Source of the DNA: Burkholderia sp. USMB20
Lineage (GTDB): Bacteria > Pseudomonadota > Gammaproteobacteria > Burkholderiales > Burkholderiaceae
Length of the DNA stretch: 64,000 nt
Reading direction: 5' to 3'
NCBI RefSeq assembly: GCF_000949135.2
Contig: NZ_JTAN02000017.1
Coordinates: 310,001 to 374,000 of the forward strand
Numbering within the stretch: the stretch's first letter is position 1; each line of letters begins with the position of its first letter. Position numbers and translations under genes: made by a program. The notes under the pieces were generated by a model, which searched no databases, was not told the origin of the DNA, and worked only from the letters and a program-made list of their open reading frames with translations. Of the stretch, positions 1 to 8,931 are shown one piece after another.

Positions 1-1075
1 TCACCAATGCGCCGGGGATCGCCAGTGCGACCACCACCAGGACGGGATCGGTTGAGCGGAGCAAGGGGAAGAACAGGAACAGTACATACAGGGCCGCCAG
101 CGTGTACGATCCGCCGATCAGGCCTCGGCGCCCGATCTTGTCGGACAATCCGCCGAACAGAGGATTGGTAGCAATCCCGATCGCGTTCCCGAGCACCACA
201 CCCGCCAGCAGTAAGTGACGGCTTTGATGCAATGTTTGGATGGCATACGACAGGCTGAACACAGATGTGAAATAGAACGTCGACGATTCCGCCAGCGCGC
301 AGCAAAGCACGAGCAACGCAGACTTCTTGCAGCGACGAAGTACGCCGAGCAACGGCACACGCTCCGGTTTCGCGCGCGTCATTGCCAACGTGAATACGGG
401 TGATTCTTCGACTTTCATCCGCACATAGAAACCGACCAGGAAGATCACCGTGCTCAGCAGGAATGGCACACGCCATCCCCACGACGACAACTGCGTGTCA
501 GGCAACAATCCCACAGCGAAGGTCACGAGCGCGCCAAGCACGGCACCCGCCGACCCGCCGCTCTGCACGACGGCCGCGAACAAGCCGCGCTTGTCTTGTG
601 GGGCACTTTCCATCGCTAGCAGCGGACCCGCGGCCGACTCCCCCCCGAGCGCGAAACCTTGCAGGAACCGCAGGCATGTCAAGATCAACGGCGCGGCCAC
701 GCCAATTTGTGAGTAGGTCGGCGTGAACCCGATCGCGGTGGTACTCGCGCCGGCCAGTATCAATGTCGACACCATGACTGGCTTTCGTCCGATGCGGTCG
801 CCGAAGTGGGCGAAGAACAAGCCACCGAGCGGACGAGCCGCAAAGCCGACCGCGAAGATGCCTAACACCGCTATGGTGGCGGTGAGCGATCCGAACTTCG
901 GAAAAAACAGCCGGTCGAATACGAGCGGCGCGAGAAACCCGTAGGCGAGAAAGTCGTACCACTCGATGGTAGTGCCTAGAAAGCATGACAGCAGCATGCG
1001 CCGGTGCGGCGAGCTGTCACGGAATGCCACTGCCAAGCGGTCCGCCGGCGCGACTGCTTCAGATTGATTTGCCAC
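1..1075 (-). CDS. MFS transporter, metabolite:H+ symporter (MHS) type, 3' end outside window
   Basis: The translation has IEWYDFLAYGF in the first helix and FGDRIGRKPVM in the loop between helices 2 and 3, both typical of MHS symporters of the shikimate/proline/alpha-ketoglutarate group. About 358 residues are visible and the C-terminal helices lie beyond base 1. The start is taken as GTG at 1075 because AGGAGA lies just upstream; an ATG further upstream (1091) is in another frame and hits a stop. It is the last visible gene of the minus-strand aromatic operon, 94 bp after the aldehyde dehydrogenase gene, so uptake of an aromatic acid is the natural inference. Inner-membrane protein; the substrate cannot be read from sequence. 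Confidence 0.85.
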   Translation of the reverse strand, partial: MANQSEAVAPADRLAVAFRDSSPHRRMLLSCFLGTTIEWYDFLAYGFLAPLVFDRLFFPKFGSLTATIAVLGIFAVGFAARPLGGLFFAHFGDRIGRKPVMVSTLILAGASTTAIGFTPTYSQIGVAAPLILTCLRFLQGFALGGESAAGPLLAMESAPQDKRGLFAAVVQSGGSAGAVLGALVTFAVGLLPDTQLSSWGWRVPFLLSTVIFLVGFYVRMKVEESPVFTLAMTRAKPERVPLLGVLRRCKKSALLVLCCALAESSTFYFTSVFSLSYAIQTLHQSRHLLLAGVVLGNAIGIATNPLFGGLSDKIGRRGLIGGSYTLAALYVLFLFFPLLRSTDPVLVVVALAIPGALV

Positions 1076-1169
1076 TTGTTTGTCTCCTCATTTCCACCCA
1101 ATCACGCGCGGCCGCGCACAGGGGCTCGCCTTAATCGACGTCTCGCCCCGATGCCGGCCCATTGCCGTC

Positions 1170-2672
1170 TCACGAAGGCAGATAAACGGACTTGCATTCC
1201 AGATAGCCCTTCAACCCTTCTACGCCACCCTGCCGTCCGATGCCCGATTGCTTATAGCCCCCGAATGGGATGCCGACATCTACGCTCAGGCCGTTGACCG
1301 ACACATTGCCAGTGCGCACGCGGCGCGCCACGTCAAACGCCTTCTCGGCATCGGCGCTGAAGACGGCGCCGCTCAGCCCGTAAGGCGAATCGTTGGCGAT
1401 GCGAATCGCATCGGCTTCGTCCTCGTAGGCTATGACCGACACCACCGGCCCGAAAATTTCTTCCTGAGCGATAGTCATGTCGTTGCAGACCTCGCTGAAG
1501 ACCGTGGGCTGCACGAAGAAACCCCGCTCGCACCCGGCCACGCGCCCTCCGCCGATGAGGATCCGGGCGCCTTCGGCGCGCCCTTTTTCGATACAGCCAA
1601 GCACGCGTTCCATCTGGCGTCGCATCGACAGCGGCCCGATCTGAGTCTGCGGATCGGCCGGGTCACCCACCTTGAGCGCCTTCACGGCGCCGACATAGGC
1701 ATCCAGGAACGCGTCGCGCTTCCTTTTTGAGACCAGCACGCGCGTAAGGGAAAAACAGATCTGTCCGCTGAACGGCATGGAAAATGGCATCAGGGTATCC
1801 AATACCGTTGGGATGTCGGCGTCATCCAGCACAATCGCGGCCGATTTGCCGCCAAGTTCCAGGTCCACGCGTGCCAGTCGGTGGGTACAGGCGGCGGCAA
1901 TCGATTTGCCGGCGGCGGTGCTGCCGGTGAAGCTAACTTTGTCGATTTCTGGCCGGCTGATCAGATAGGCACCGATCTCGCGCCCGCCGGGAACTAGATT
2001 GACCACGCCAGCGGGGACGCCCGCAGCCTCAATGCATTCAGCCAACACTTGCGCGTCCAGCGGTGTTTCGGGGGAAGGCTTCGCGACGACCGTGCAACCG
2101 GCCGCCAACGCCGCGGCAACCTTGTAAGCGAGCAGGACCAACGGCGCGTTCCACGGCGTAATCAGGCCGATTACGCCGACCGGCTCATTCAGCACGCGGG
2201 CAACTGCGCCCCGGGCGGACCTGCGCGTTTCCTCGAAGGGAAAGTTGAGTGACAAATCACCGTAATAGTCGAACAACTCGATCGCCATCGGCGTCAGCGA
2301 GGTCGCAAACGAGATCGGTGCGCCGATCTGCGCCGTCCAAAGCCGGCTGAATAACGACTGGCGTTTGCGCATCTCCGCGGCGATGCGTTTCAAATAGGCG
2401 CCGCGCTCGGCTGGCTGCAAGCTTGCCCACGGACCTTCGTCGAAGGCTCGCCGCGCGGCACTCACCGCCGCGTCGACGTCCCGTTCAGACGCCTCAGGCG
2501 TCGCCAGCATCACTTCTTCGGTGACGCAGGAGATCAACTCGTTGCGTTGCAAACCGATCGGATCGACCCAACGTCCGTCGATAAAGAATCGGGTGCGGAC
2601 CTGTTCGGACAGCTCACGCGCGAAATCGAATGTCTTGCGGGTCTCCATACGTGTCTCCATTCGTGTATTCAT
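1170..2672 (-). CDS. NAD(P)-dependent aldehyde dehydrogenase, probable benzaldehyde/salicylaldehyde dehydrogenase
   Basis: Full-length ALDH of 500 residues. Visible signatures are the general-base motif LELGGKS near residue 268, the catalytic cysteine in SGQIC near residue 300, EEIFGPVVSV near residue 400 and PFGGYKQSGIGR near the C-terminus. It lies 40 bp downstream of the benzoylformate-decarboxylase-like gene, so its likely substrate is the aromatic aldehyde made by that enzyme, giving benzoate or, in this gentisate context, salicylate. The N-terminus is ambiguous: three in-frame ATGs (2672, 2660, 2648) are separated by a repeated Met-Glu-Thr-Arg unit, and only the ATG at 2648 has a GGAG at proper spacing. 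ALDH substrate range is not predictable from sequence. Confidence 0.88.
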   Translation of the reverse strand: MNTRMETRMETRKTFDFARELSEQVRTRFFIDGRWVDPIGLQRNELISCVTEEVMLATPEASERDVDAAVSAARRAFDEGPWASLQPAERGAYLKRIAAEMRKRQSLFSRLWTAQIGAPISFATSLTPMAIELFDYYGDLSLNFPFEETRRSARGAVARVLNEPVGVIGLITPWNAPLVLLAYKVAAALAAGCTVVAKPSPETPLDAQVLAECIEAAGVPAGVVNLVPGGREIGAYLISRPEIDKVSFTGSTAAGKSIAAACTHRLARVDLELGGKSAAIVLDDADIPTVLDTLMPFSMPFSGQICFSLTRVLVSKRKRDAFLDAYVGAVKALKVGDPADPQTQIGPLSMRRQMERVLGCIEKGRAEGARILIGGGRVAGCERGFFVQPTVFSEVCNDMTIAQEEIFGPVVSVIAYEDEADAIRIANDSPYGLSGAVFSADAEKAFDVARRVRTGNVSVNGLSVDVGIPFGGYKQSGIGRQGGVEGLKGYLECKSVYLPS

Positions 2673-2712
2673 TTATTCAGCCAGATGCTGGCTTGTTCCG
2701 CGATGCTGGGGA

Positions 2713-4323
2713 TCAAGCTACGAACACTTCCACGAGCGTTGGTAGCCGCGCTTCGAGCGCCGCCCGCAATGCCCCTTCCAGTTGCTCCGCTTGTTCGACT
2801 TGCATCGCGGCACAGCCCATGCTGTGCGCGAGTCCGCTGAAATCGATCCCGGGCAAGCGGGTGCCGACGGCCTGCGTAATTTTGAACAACGAGGCAAATT
2901 CCTCCAGCGCCGCGTACTTCCGGTTATTGACGATCACGAAGGTGATCGGCAGCTTTAATTGCGCCGCCGACCACAGCGCCTGGATCGCGTACATGCTGGA
3001 TCCGTCGCCGAGCAATCCGATCACACGCCGAGGTGCCTTGGCGAGAGCCACGCCCACGGCTGCAGGCAGACCGTGGCCCAGCCCGCCGCTGCTGCAGGTG
3101 TAGAAACTCTCGCTGCGGTCGAACGGCAGATACGCCTGCATGAACGGCCGGCTGCTGGGCGCTTCCTCGACCACGATGCTGTCTCCGGGTCGCACCGTAG
3201 CCAGCGTCTGCATCAGGTACGCAACAGAAATGGGGCTGGTGGCCGGCACCGCCGGCGGCGAGGCGCGCCCCGCTGGCACCGCACGAGGCCTCGATGCGGG
3301 TCGCGTGAGCAGGTCCGACAGACCGAGCCGCAAACTGGTCACCACCGACGTGCCGACCGGTGCCCACGCGGCGACGTCGGGATCGTCGGTCAACTGATAC
3401 AGGTCCGCGCCGGCCGGTATGTGCGGACCGAAGCCCTCGACGTGATAAGTGAAAATCGGCGCGCCCAGCGACAATACGAGGTCATAGCCTGTCAGCCGCG
3501 CGACGATCGCTTCGCGGCTGGCGGGCAAGAAACCGGCGAACAGTGGGTGGCTTTCCGGAAAACTACAACGTCCTGACGTCGGGCTGACCCACACCAGCGC
3601 GTTGTGGCGCTCCGCAAGCGCAACGGTCTCATCCCACGCACCGTCGCGATCGACGGCGGCACCCACCACGAACACCGGCCGCGCGCAACGATCCAGCGCC
3701 GTGCCTACGACGTCTAGCGCTACGGGATCGGGACGCAACGCCAAGCTCACCGAGCGAGGCTCGACTGGTTCCGTCATTTGATTCCAGTCATCGACCGGGA
3801 TCGACACGAAGGTCGGCCCGCACGGCGGCTGCATAGCGATGTAATATGCGCGCGCAATGGCAGCCGGTACGTCTTGCGCCCGCGCCGGTTCGCAACTCCA
3901 TTTAACATAGGGCTTTGGCAATTCGGTGGCCTGCGCCGAGAACAGGAACGGCTCGAAGGGGAGAATCGAACGGGCCTGCTGGCCTGCGGTGATAACCAGC
4001 GGCGTGCGGTTCTTGTAAGCGGTAAAAATGTTGCCCATCGCGTGCCCCACACCTGCGGCCGAGTGAAGATTGACCAGTGCGGCGTTGCGGGTGGCCTGCG
4101 CGTATCCGTCGGCCATGCCGACCACCACGGATTCCTGCAGGCCGAGCACGTAGCGGAAGTCCGCAGGGAAATCCCCAAGCATCGGCAATTCAGTTGAACC
4201 CGGGTTGCCGAAGATCGTGGTCATGCGGAACGCCCGCAGTAGTCTGAGCACGGCCTCGCGCACACTGATCTCACCAGACGGCTGCAAGCACGATAGATCC
4301 GAAAGAGGCTGAGACTCACGCAT
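2713..4323 (-). CDS. Thiamine-diphosphate decarboxylase, benzoylformate decarboxylase (MdlC) type
   Basis: 536 residues in the usual three-domain ThDP fold. It shares with Pseudomonas putida MdlC the N-terminal FGNPGSTELP (residues 38-47, including the Ser equivalent to Ser26), the cofactor glutamate in QES (residue 64), the catalytic His in NLHSAAG (residue 87, equivalent to His70), TAGQQ, and a later YH pair at the place of His281. The C-terminal ThDP/Mg motif runs from GDGSS to VNN. Known reaction of the family: phenylglyoxylate to benzaldehyde plus CO2. The start has GGAG 8 nt upstream. It sits between the FAH/gentisate genes and the aldehyde dehydrogenase, so the in vivo substrate may be a hydroxylated phenylglyoxylate. 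No mandelate dehydrogenase or racemase is visible. Confidence 0.85.
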   Translation of the reverse strand: MRESQPLSDLSCLQPSGEISVREAVLRLLRAFRMTTIFGNPGSTELPMLGDFPADFRYVLGLQESVVVGMADGYAQATRNAALVNLHSAAGVGHAMGNIFTAYKNRTPLVITAGQQARSILPFEPFLFSAQATELPKPYVKWSCEPARAQDVPAAIARAYYIAMQPPCGPTFVSIPVDDWNQMTEPVEPRSVSLALRPDPVALDVVGTALDRCARPVFVVGAAVDRDGAWDETVALAERHNALVWVSPTSGRCSFPESHPLFAGFLPASREAIVARLTGYDLVLSLGAPIFTYHVEGFGPHIPAGADLYQLTDDPDVAAWAPVGTSVVTSLRLGLSDLLTRPASRPRAVPAGRASPPAVPATSPISVAYLMQTLATVRPGDSIVVEEAPSSRPFMQAYLPFDRSESFYTCSSGGLGHGLPAAVGVALAKAPRRVIGLLGDGSSMYAIQALWSAAQLKLPITFVIVNNRKYAALEEFASLFKITQAVGTRLPGIDFSGLAHSMGCAAMQVEQAEQLEGALRAALEARLPTLVEVFVA

Positions 4324-4715
4324 TCATATGCTCCATGTGTTATGGCCCCCAGCGGGCCGGCCTCGAAATATTTAATATTTAGGACAACATAAATATATCT
4401 TTGACAATAGTTCCACTTGCATCCGCGAGAGTGGGTCGGCGATCTTCTGGGAACGCTCGGTGGTCGGCGGTGTCAAGCACCGTCCGAGCAGGCCATGGCT
4501 TTCTCCCGCTCAGCCTCGTGCTTTTGAACGCCTGCGGCTCGTTCCTAATAAATCAGGCGTCGGTCCACATAACCACAACGCGGGCCCATCGCCCAATTCA
4601 TACACGACGCGACGCCGCCAGAGCTTCTCGACCAGGGTCGCCCCAAATTAACTGCTTTGATCCGCGATGGCGAAACCGATTGCGCTGACGTCCGCCTGTG
4701 AAGGTGCGTAGTGCC
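4324..4715. promoter_or_regulatory. 392-bp intergenic gap with AT-rich palindrome (4366-4380)
   Basis: No gene seen. An exact odd palindrome, AAATATTTAATATTT at 4366-4380, sits 43 bp upstream of the decarboxylase start in an AT-rich patch. It could be an internal promoter or operator allowing the decarboxylase-ALDH-transporter genes to be expressed apart from the upstream oxygenase genes. A GC-rich self-complementary stretch lies at about 4342-4359. Function is inferred from position only. Confidence 0.35.
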
Positions 4716-5573
4716 TCATGACTGTGCCATCCGGATCGTCAGATCGCCGAGGCCTGCCACGCGACCTCTGACAACGTCGCCGGGCGTCACCGGGCCGACA
4801 CCCGCCGGCGTCCCGGTCATGATGACGTCGCCCGGCTGCAGCGTGTACATCGCCGACGCGTATTCGATCAGATGCTGAACGTTGTAGATCAGGTACTTGG
4901 TATTGGATTTCTGACGCGGCTCGCCATTGACGGTGAGCTCCAGATCCAGGGCATTGGGATCCTCGATCTCGTCGGCGGTCGTGATCCACGGTCCGATGAC
5001 CGCGAAAGTGTCCGCCGACTTTCGGAATCCCGCGAACTCGGGGCCGCGTACCGTCATGTCCAGCGCGACGCAATAACCGAACACGTAATCGAGCGCGTTC
5101 TCGCGCGAGACCCGCTTGGCCCGCCTGCCGATGACCACCCCGAGTTCAACCTCGTGATCCGTGCGGCGCTCCGGAAAAGGAAACTCGACGATACCCTCAG
5201 GCCCGTTCAGCGAAGTCGGCGCCTTGATGAACAAGCCGAATTGTTCGAGTGTCGTGAATGTCTTGCCGTGAGCGATCTGCTGATCCGCATTGGCCTCGTC
5301 GATGTGATCGCGATAATTAATCGGCGCCCCGATGATCTTGCCCGGGTTTGCGACCGGTGCCAGCAGCTTCGCTGCCGAAAGACTGACAGTATCCGCGCGG
5401 CCAAGAAACCCTTTGATCTGGTCCTCGATGCGGGCGAAGTTCCCGATGATCCAGTCGTAAGCTGGATAAGGCCAGCCGGGTTCACCAAGGGACTTGAACA
5501 AAGGGGTGATGTCGTAAACCTTGTCGCCACGTACAACTCCGATACGGTTATCGTTAAAGCGGCAAATCTTCAT
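4716..5573 (-). CDS. FAH-family hydrolase of the gentisate branch (fumarylpyruvate or maleylpyruvate hydrolase)
   Basis: 285 residues of the fumarylacetoacetate-hydrolase fold. Visible are INYRDHIDEA (near residue 85), the metal-binding acidic run DHEVELGVVIG (near residue 140), and GDVIMTGTPAGVGPV with a GD-V pair near the C-terminus. It follows the gentisate dioxygenase gene by 25 bp, so it should act on its ring-cleavage product: NagK-type enzymes split fumarylpyruvate to fumarate and pyruvate, HbzF-type enzymes split maleylpyruvate directly to maleate and pyruvate. No maleylpyruvate isomerase gene is present here, which favours the second option unless the isomerase is elsewhere. AGGA precedes the ATG. 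Confidence 0.85.
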   Translation of the reverse strand: MKICRFNDNRIGVVRGDKVYDITPLFKSLGEPGWPYPAYDWIIGNFARIEDQIKGFLGRADTVSLSAAKLLAPVANPGKIIGAPINYRDHIDEANADQQIAHGKTFTTLEQFGLFIKAPTSLNGPEGIVEFPFPERRTDHEVELGVVIGRRAKRVSRENALDYVFGYCVALDMTVRGPEFAGFRKSADTFAVIGPWITTADEIEDPNALDLELTVNGEPRQKSNTKYLIYNVQHLIEYASAMYTLQPGDVIMTGTPAGVGPVTPGDVVRGRVAGLGDLTIRMAQS

Positions 5574-5598
5574 GGCTTAATCCTGCGTCAAAGTGAGG

Positions 5599-6666
5599 TC
5601 AACCGCGCTTCTCGCGGTAAAGGCCGAGCTTCTCGTAGACCGGGCGATCGGAATAGGTGAACATCACGGCATCGCCGCCCGTGCCGGCGCTCATGCGCCA
5701 GCGGCTCCATCCGGGCACCACGAAAACGTCGTTCTCTGCGATATCGAAATGGCCGACATCTTCGATTTCGACCGAAGGCGAACCTTCGACGCCGACGATG
5801 ACCGTGCCCTCCACCGACTGGAAGAACTCGGTGGTGTATCCGCGCGGAATGAGGCGCATCGAGGCGGCGATGGTCGGAATGGCCCATCCACCGGTCAGCG
5901 GATTGGCGTAGCGAACATTGACGCCGTGACAGGTGTCAATGTCGGAATAGCGCGCCAGCCGATCGAGGACTTCGCGTGTGCGGGCATACGGATAATTGAA
6001 GATCGGCGATGTCGGCCCCGTATGCTTGTTCTCCAGCGGCAACAGTGCATCGGAGTAACGCGAAAATACCTGGTCGGACCCGCCGGTGCGGGGAAACTGA
6101 TTAGCCTCCTCATATTCCTCCCGGAATCCTGCGCGCAGGAAGCTCACGAGCGGCACATCCAGCCCGTCGAGCCACATGACCGGCCCATCGCCGTCATTGC
6201 CATGGTCGTGCCACGTCCAGGCGGGGGTCACGATGAAATCACCTCTAACCATTTCGGTGCGAACGCCATCGACGGACGTGTAACCGCCCGCGCCCTCGAG
6301 CACGAAGCGCAGGGCGGACTGGGTATGGCGGTGCGCGCGCGCGATTTCACCAGGAAGAATCAGCTGCAGGCCGGCATAAATCGTATCGGTCGCATTCGGC
6401 AGCCCTTCCAGACCAGGATTCATCAGCATCAGTACGCGCCGCTCTGCTTCCTCCGCGCTCACCACCATGCCGGACTCGATCAGCCGGTCACGCATCACGG
6501 CCCATTGCCAGGCGTGCGGCCGAGCTTTCGGACGCGGTTCATTCGGAACCAGGCCCTTTAAGACGTCCCACAGCGGGGCGACGTTGAGTGCCGCGAGTTG
6601 TTCGCGGTATGTGACCGTGTTGTTTGCATCAAGATTCTTTATAGCGCTGTCTGCCTGTGCGCTCAT
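5599..6666 (-). CDS. Gentisate 1,2-dioxygenase
   Basis: 355-residue bicupin. The N-terminal cupin carries the iron-binding HRH (His112 and His114) in ARAHRHTQSALRFVLEG and TWHDHG (His153, His155), the arrangement of known gentisate dioxygenases; a second cupin-like region follows from about residue 265. The enzyme opens 2,5-dihydroxybenzoate between C1 and C2 to give maleylpyruvate. AAGGAG lies at good spacing before the ATG. It is downstream of a salicylate-5-hydroxylase-type oxygenase that would supply gentisate. Salicylate-cleaving and 1-hydroxy-2-naphthoate dioxygenases are relatives, but the preceding hydroxylase makes gentisate the best call. Confidence 0.9.
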   Translation of the reverse strand: MSAQADSAIKNLDANNTVTYREQLAALNVAPLWDVLKGLVPNEPRPKARPHAWQWAVMRDRLIESGMVVSAEEAERRVLMLMNPGLEGLPNATDTIYAGLQLILPGEIARAHRHTQSALRFVLEGAGGYTSVDGVRTEMVRGDFIVTPAWTWHDHGNDGDGPVMWLDGLDVPLVSFLRAGFREEYEEANQFPRTGGSDQVFSRYSDALLPLENKHTGPTSPIFNYPYARTREVLDRLARYSDIDTCHGVNVRYANPLTGGWAIPTIAASMRLIPRGYTTEFFQSVEGTVIVGVEGSPSVEIEDVGHFDIAENDVFVVPGWSRWRMSAGTGGDAVMFTYSDRPVYEKLGLYREKRG

Positions 6667-6827
6667 GGCGTGCTCCTTGTGCTACGTGAGGCGGCGATAT
6701 ATGCGAAGTTGCTCACACTCGACGATGGATGGATCGCCGTATCCGTTTCCATCCGAATTACTTACATAGTCATCCGAATTAACGGATCCGCTTCTTTCCC
6801 CGACTTCCATTGTCAGTTACGGCAATC

Positions 6828-7148
6828 TCAAACGTCCTCCAACTGGATATAGACATCGCCTGCCTCGACCCGTACGGGGTACGTCTGAATATCCACCGTG
6901 AGCGGCGCGCACATGGCCTTGCCACTACGCACATCGAATTTGCCCTGATGCAATGGACATTCGATCTCGTGGCCATCGAGAAATCCATCGCATAGCCTTG
7001 CATGGCCGTGTGTGCAGATGTTGTCAGTCGCATAGACCGCGCCATCGACGCTGTAGATTGCGATCTCACGGCCTGCCGCATTGACTGCGGTTACATCATC
7101 TGCAGACACTGCCTTCAACTCGATCACCTTCGTCCAAGTCCCTGCCAT
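6828..7148 (-). CDS. Rieske-type [2Fe-2S] ferredoxin of the salicylate 5-hydroxylase system (NagAb-like)
   Basis: 106 residues with the Rieske pattern C-T-H-G-H (near residue 42) and C-P-L-H-Q-G (near residue 61), the usual spacing for oxygenase ferredoxins. It passes electrons from the reductase to the oxygenase. The ATG at 7148 preceded by GAGG is preferred over an upstream in-frame TTG. It follows the beta-subunit gene within 10 bp, so translational coupling is likely. A 160-bp gap separates it from the gentisate dioxygenase gene. Confidence 0.88.
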   Translation of the reverse strand: MAGTWTKVIELKAVSADDVTAVNAAGREIAIYSVDGAVYATDNICTHGHARLCDGFLDGHEIECPLHQGKFDVRSGKAMCAPLTVDIQTYPVRVEAGDVYIQLEDV

Positions 7149-7156
7149 CACGCACC

Positions 7157-7630
7157 TCAAATCGGATAAATGAGCGAATTGGCGACCATCTCGCTATCGA
7201 AAATGCAAATCTTGCTTTCAAACTTCAGGCCTTCGGGGGTTCGTTGAATGATATCGATATAACGTCCCACACTGAACACGCTGCTCAAATCATCCTGCTT
7301 CGTACGAAACACTGCGTAATTCGCTTCCGTCTTGATACAATGGCTGTTGATCTCCCGAATGATCGGCGCTCCGACAATATGCCGCTGGTAGTACGGGTCA
7401 TGGAAGATCGTTTCAGTCATTCCATACACACGGTCTTTCAACATTCCCTTGCTTTCGAAAGACATCGTCGCGAGAGGAAAACCACGGTCAAAGTTCTCGC
7501 GAGGCTGCACCCTGTACACGCACTCATCGGTAAAGAATTCCGGCCATCTGTTCCAGTCGCCACTGTCAAGGGCGGCTGTATACTCGGCGTAAAGCCCAAT
7601 AAGTTGCTGATAGGTCTCGAAGTCGAGCAT
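7157..7630 (-). CDS. nagH: Salicylate 5-hydroxylase small (beta) subunit, NagH-like
   Basis: 157 residues of the ring-hydroxylating dioxygenase beta family (NTF2-like fold): early LIGLYAEYTAALDSGDW, central DPYYQRHIVG, and a C-terminal FESKICIFDSEMVAN strand. Beta subunits are structural partners of the Rieske alpha subunit. It begins one base after the alpha-subunit stop codon. The name follows the alpha-subunit resemblance and the identical gene order to the nagAa-G-H-Ab operon of Ralstonia U2; an anthranilate or other hydroxybenzoate hydroxylase cannot be excluded. Confidence 0.85.
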   Translation of the reverse strand: MLDFETYQQLIGLYAEYTAALDSGDWNRWPEFFTDECVYRVQPRENFDRGFPLATMSFESKGMLKDRVYGMTETIFHDPYYQRHIVGAPIIREINSHCIKTEANYAVFRTKQDDLSSVFSVGRYIDIIQRTPEGLKFESKICIFDSEMVANSLIYPI

Positions 7631-7631
7631 C

Positions 7632-8888
7632 TCAGATCTCCATCACCTTGCGCCAATATTCATACATTCCACGAATCAGTGTCTCGCTGACGTTGTGATC
7701 GGCGTCGGCGATTTCGCGCCCGCCGAGTTGTGCGATGGCACGATGGGACGGCTTCTGTTCCACGCCTTCCTGAGAGAACTCGATGACCTCTCCATCGTCG
7801 GCCGACACGAACCCGGCTGGTCCGAAGAGGTTCGCCTGACGCAAACGCCGGCGCGTCATTTCCTCGCTGTCTTCCTCGAATCCGAAATGGGTCCACACGA
7901 AGTCAAACGACCCAACGCCATTTGGCACGATCTGACGCGTGGACACCGAGTTGATTTGCTGCTGGATGATCAGGCTGGGAAAAATCGTCAGCATGGCTAC
8001 GGTCAGGTCGCCCCACCACGGCTCTTGAACGATGTCGAGAAAGCGGTCGTCGTTCAGCGTCATCTCTTCCTTGAAGCTGGACACGCCGTTTGTCACTTCA
8101 CTCTTTCCCGCTGCGCCGCGCACGCCGATCATCGCCGCGTGGCGGAATTTCTCGTCCATCTTCAGCGCGGCCTTGCTGTCTGCGCGCCAGAGGCCGAACG
8201 TAAGAAACCAGGTGTGCAGGAGGCCGGCGTGATAGGGATCCTTGATGTTCTCCTGCATGAACTTCCAGTTGGCCGGGATCCGCTGCCGGTTATAACCGAG
8301 AATCTTCAGCTTCCGCCCGTCGAATACCCGGTCGAACAAGCCAAGGATGGACGGCCCCAGGAATTCTTCGAGTGGCGAAACGTCGTCGTCGAAGCACGCG
8401 AAGATCACGCCGTTTCGAATCGCGACTTTCAACTTAGTCAGACCATGCCGTTTCGGATCGAAGTCAGCGGGCATACCACCGTTGACTTTTCCATCCGCCT
8501 TGACACCTCGCCGAAACGGAACACCGATCAGATTGCCTTTGAGGTCATAGTTCCACTGGTGGTACGGGCAGGTGAGATCTTTTCGATTGCCGAATTTGTC
8601 GCGGCAGAAGCGCACACCACGATGCGCACACACGTTTTCCACCACGGCAACTTCGCCGTCTTGCGAGCGCGTCACGATAACCGAGCGTTCGCCGATCGAC
8701 GTGCGCTTGAAGTCGCCAGCGTTGGGAATTTCAGCTTCTAAACCCACGTAGCACCAGTGACCGGAGTAGAAGAAACGCTCGAGCTCCTTCCGGTAGACCT
8801 CTTCGTGGCTATAAGCCCAAAACGGAATCTGACTTGTATCGCCGCCTTTCCAGGCAGGCCGGATAAAGTCGATAGGGCTCTCATTCAT
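7632..8888 (-). CDS. nagG: Salicylate 5-hydroxylase large (alpha) subunit, NagG-like
   Basis: 418 residues. Rieske centre C87-x-H89 (VCAHRG) and C107-x2-H110 (CPYHQW); mononuclear iron ligands D217-x2-H220-x4-H225 (KDPYHAGLLH). Long stretches such as HWCYVGLEAEIPNAGDFKR, GVPFRRGVK, GLWRAD and NLFGPAGFVSADDGEV resemble, as I remember it, NagG of the naphthalene/salicylate pathway, which hydroxylates salicylate at C5 to gentisate. The ATG at 8888 has GAGAGG upstream; a longer in-frame extension to 9086 overlaps the reductase gene and is rejected. Alpha, beta, ferredoxin and reductase form a complete three-component system. Confidence 0.9.
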   Translation of the reverse strand: MNESPIDFIRPAWKGGDTSQIPFWAYSHEEVYRKELERFFYSGHWCYVGLEAEIPNAGDFKRTSIGERSVIVTRSQDGEVAVVENVCAHRGVRFCRDKFGNRKDLTCPYHQWNYDLKGNLIGVPFRRGVKADGKVNGGMPADFDPKRHGLTKLKVAIRNGVIFACFDDDVSPLEEFLGPSILGLFDRVFDGRKLKILGYNRQRIPANWKFMQENIKDPYHAGLLHTWFLTFGLWRADSKAALKMDEKFRHAAMIGVRGAAGKSEVTNGVSSFKEEMTLNDDRFLDIVQEPWWGDLTVAMLTIFPSLIIQQQINSVSTRQIVPNGVGSFDFVWTHFGFEEDSEEMTRRRLRQANLFGPAGFVSADDGEVIEFSQEGVEQKPSHRAIAQLGGREIADADHNVSETLIRGMYEYWRKVMEI

Positions 8889-8931
8889 GATGACCTCTCC
8901 TCTGGTACCGCAAACTGGGGAAAATCCGTGA

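Noticed and set aside
4872-5660. 262-codon plus-strand frame opposite the FAH hydrolase
   Set aside because: Antisense of a conserved enzyme; no supporting signals.
7695-8741. 348-codon plus-strand frame opposite the oxygenase alpha gene
   Set aside because: Shadow of the conserved alpha subunit in high-GC DNA; no domain and no ribosome site.
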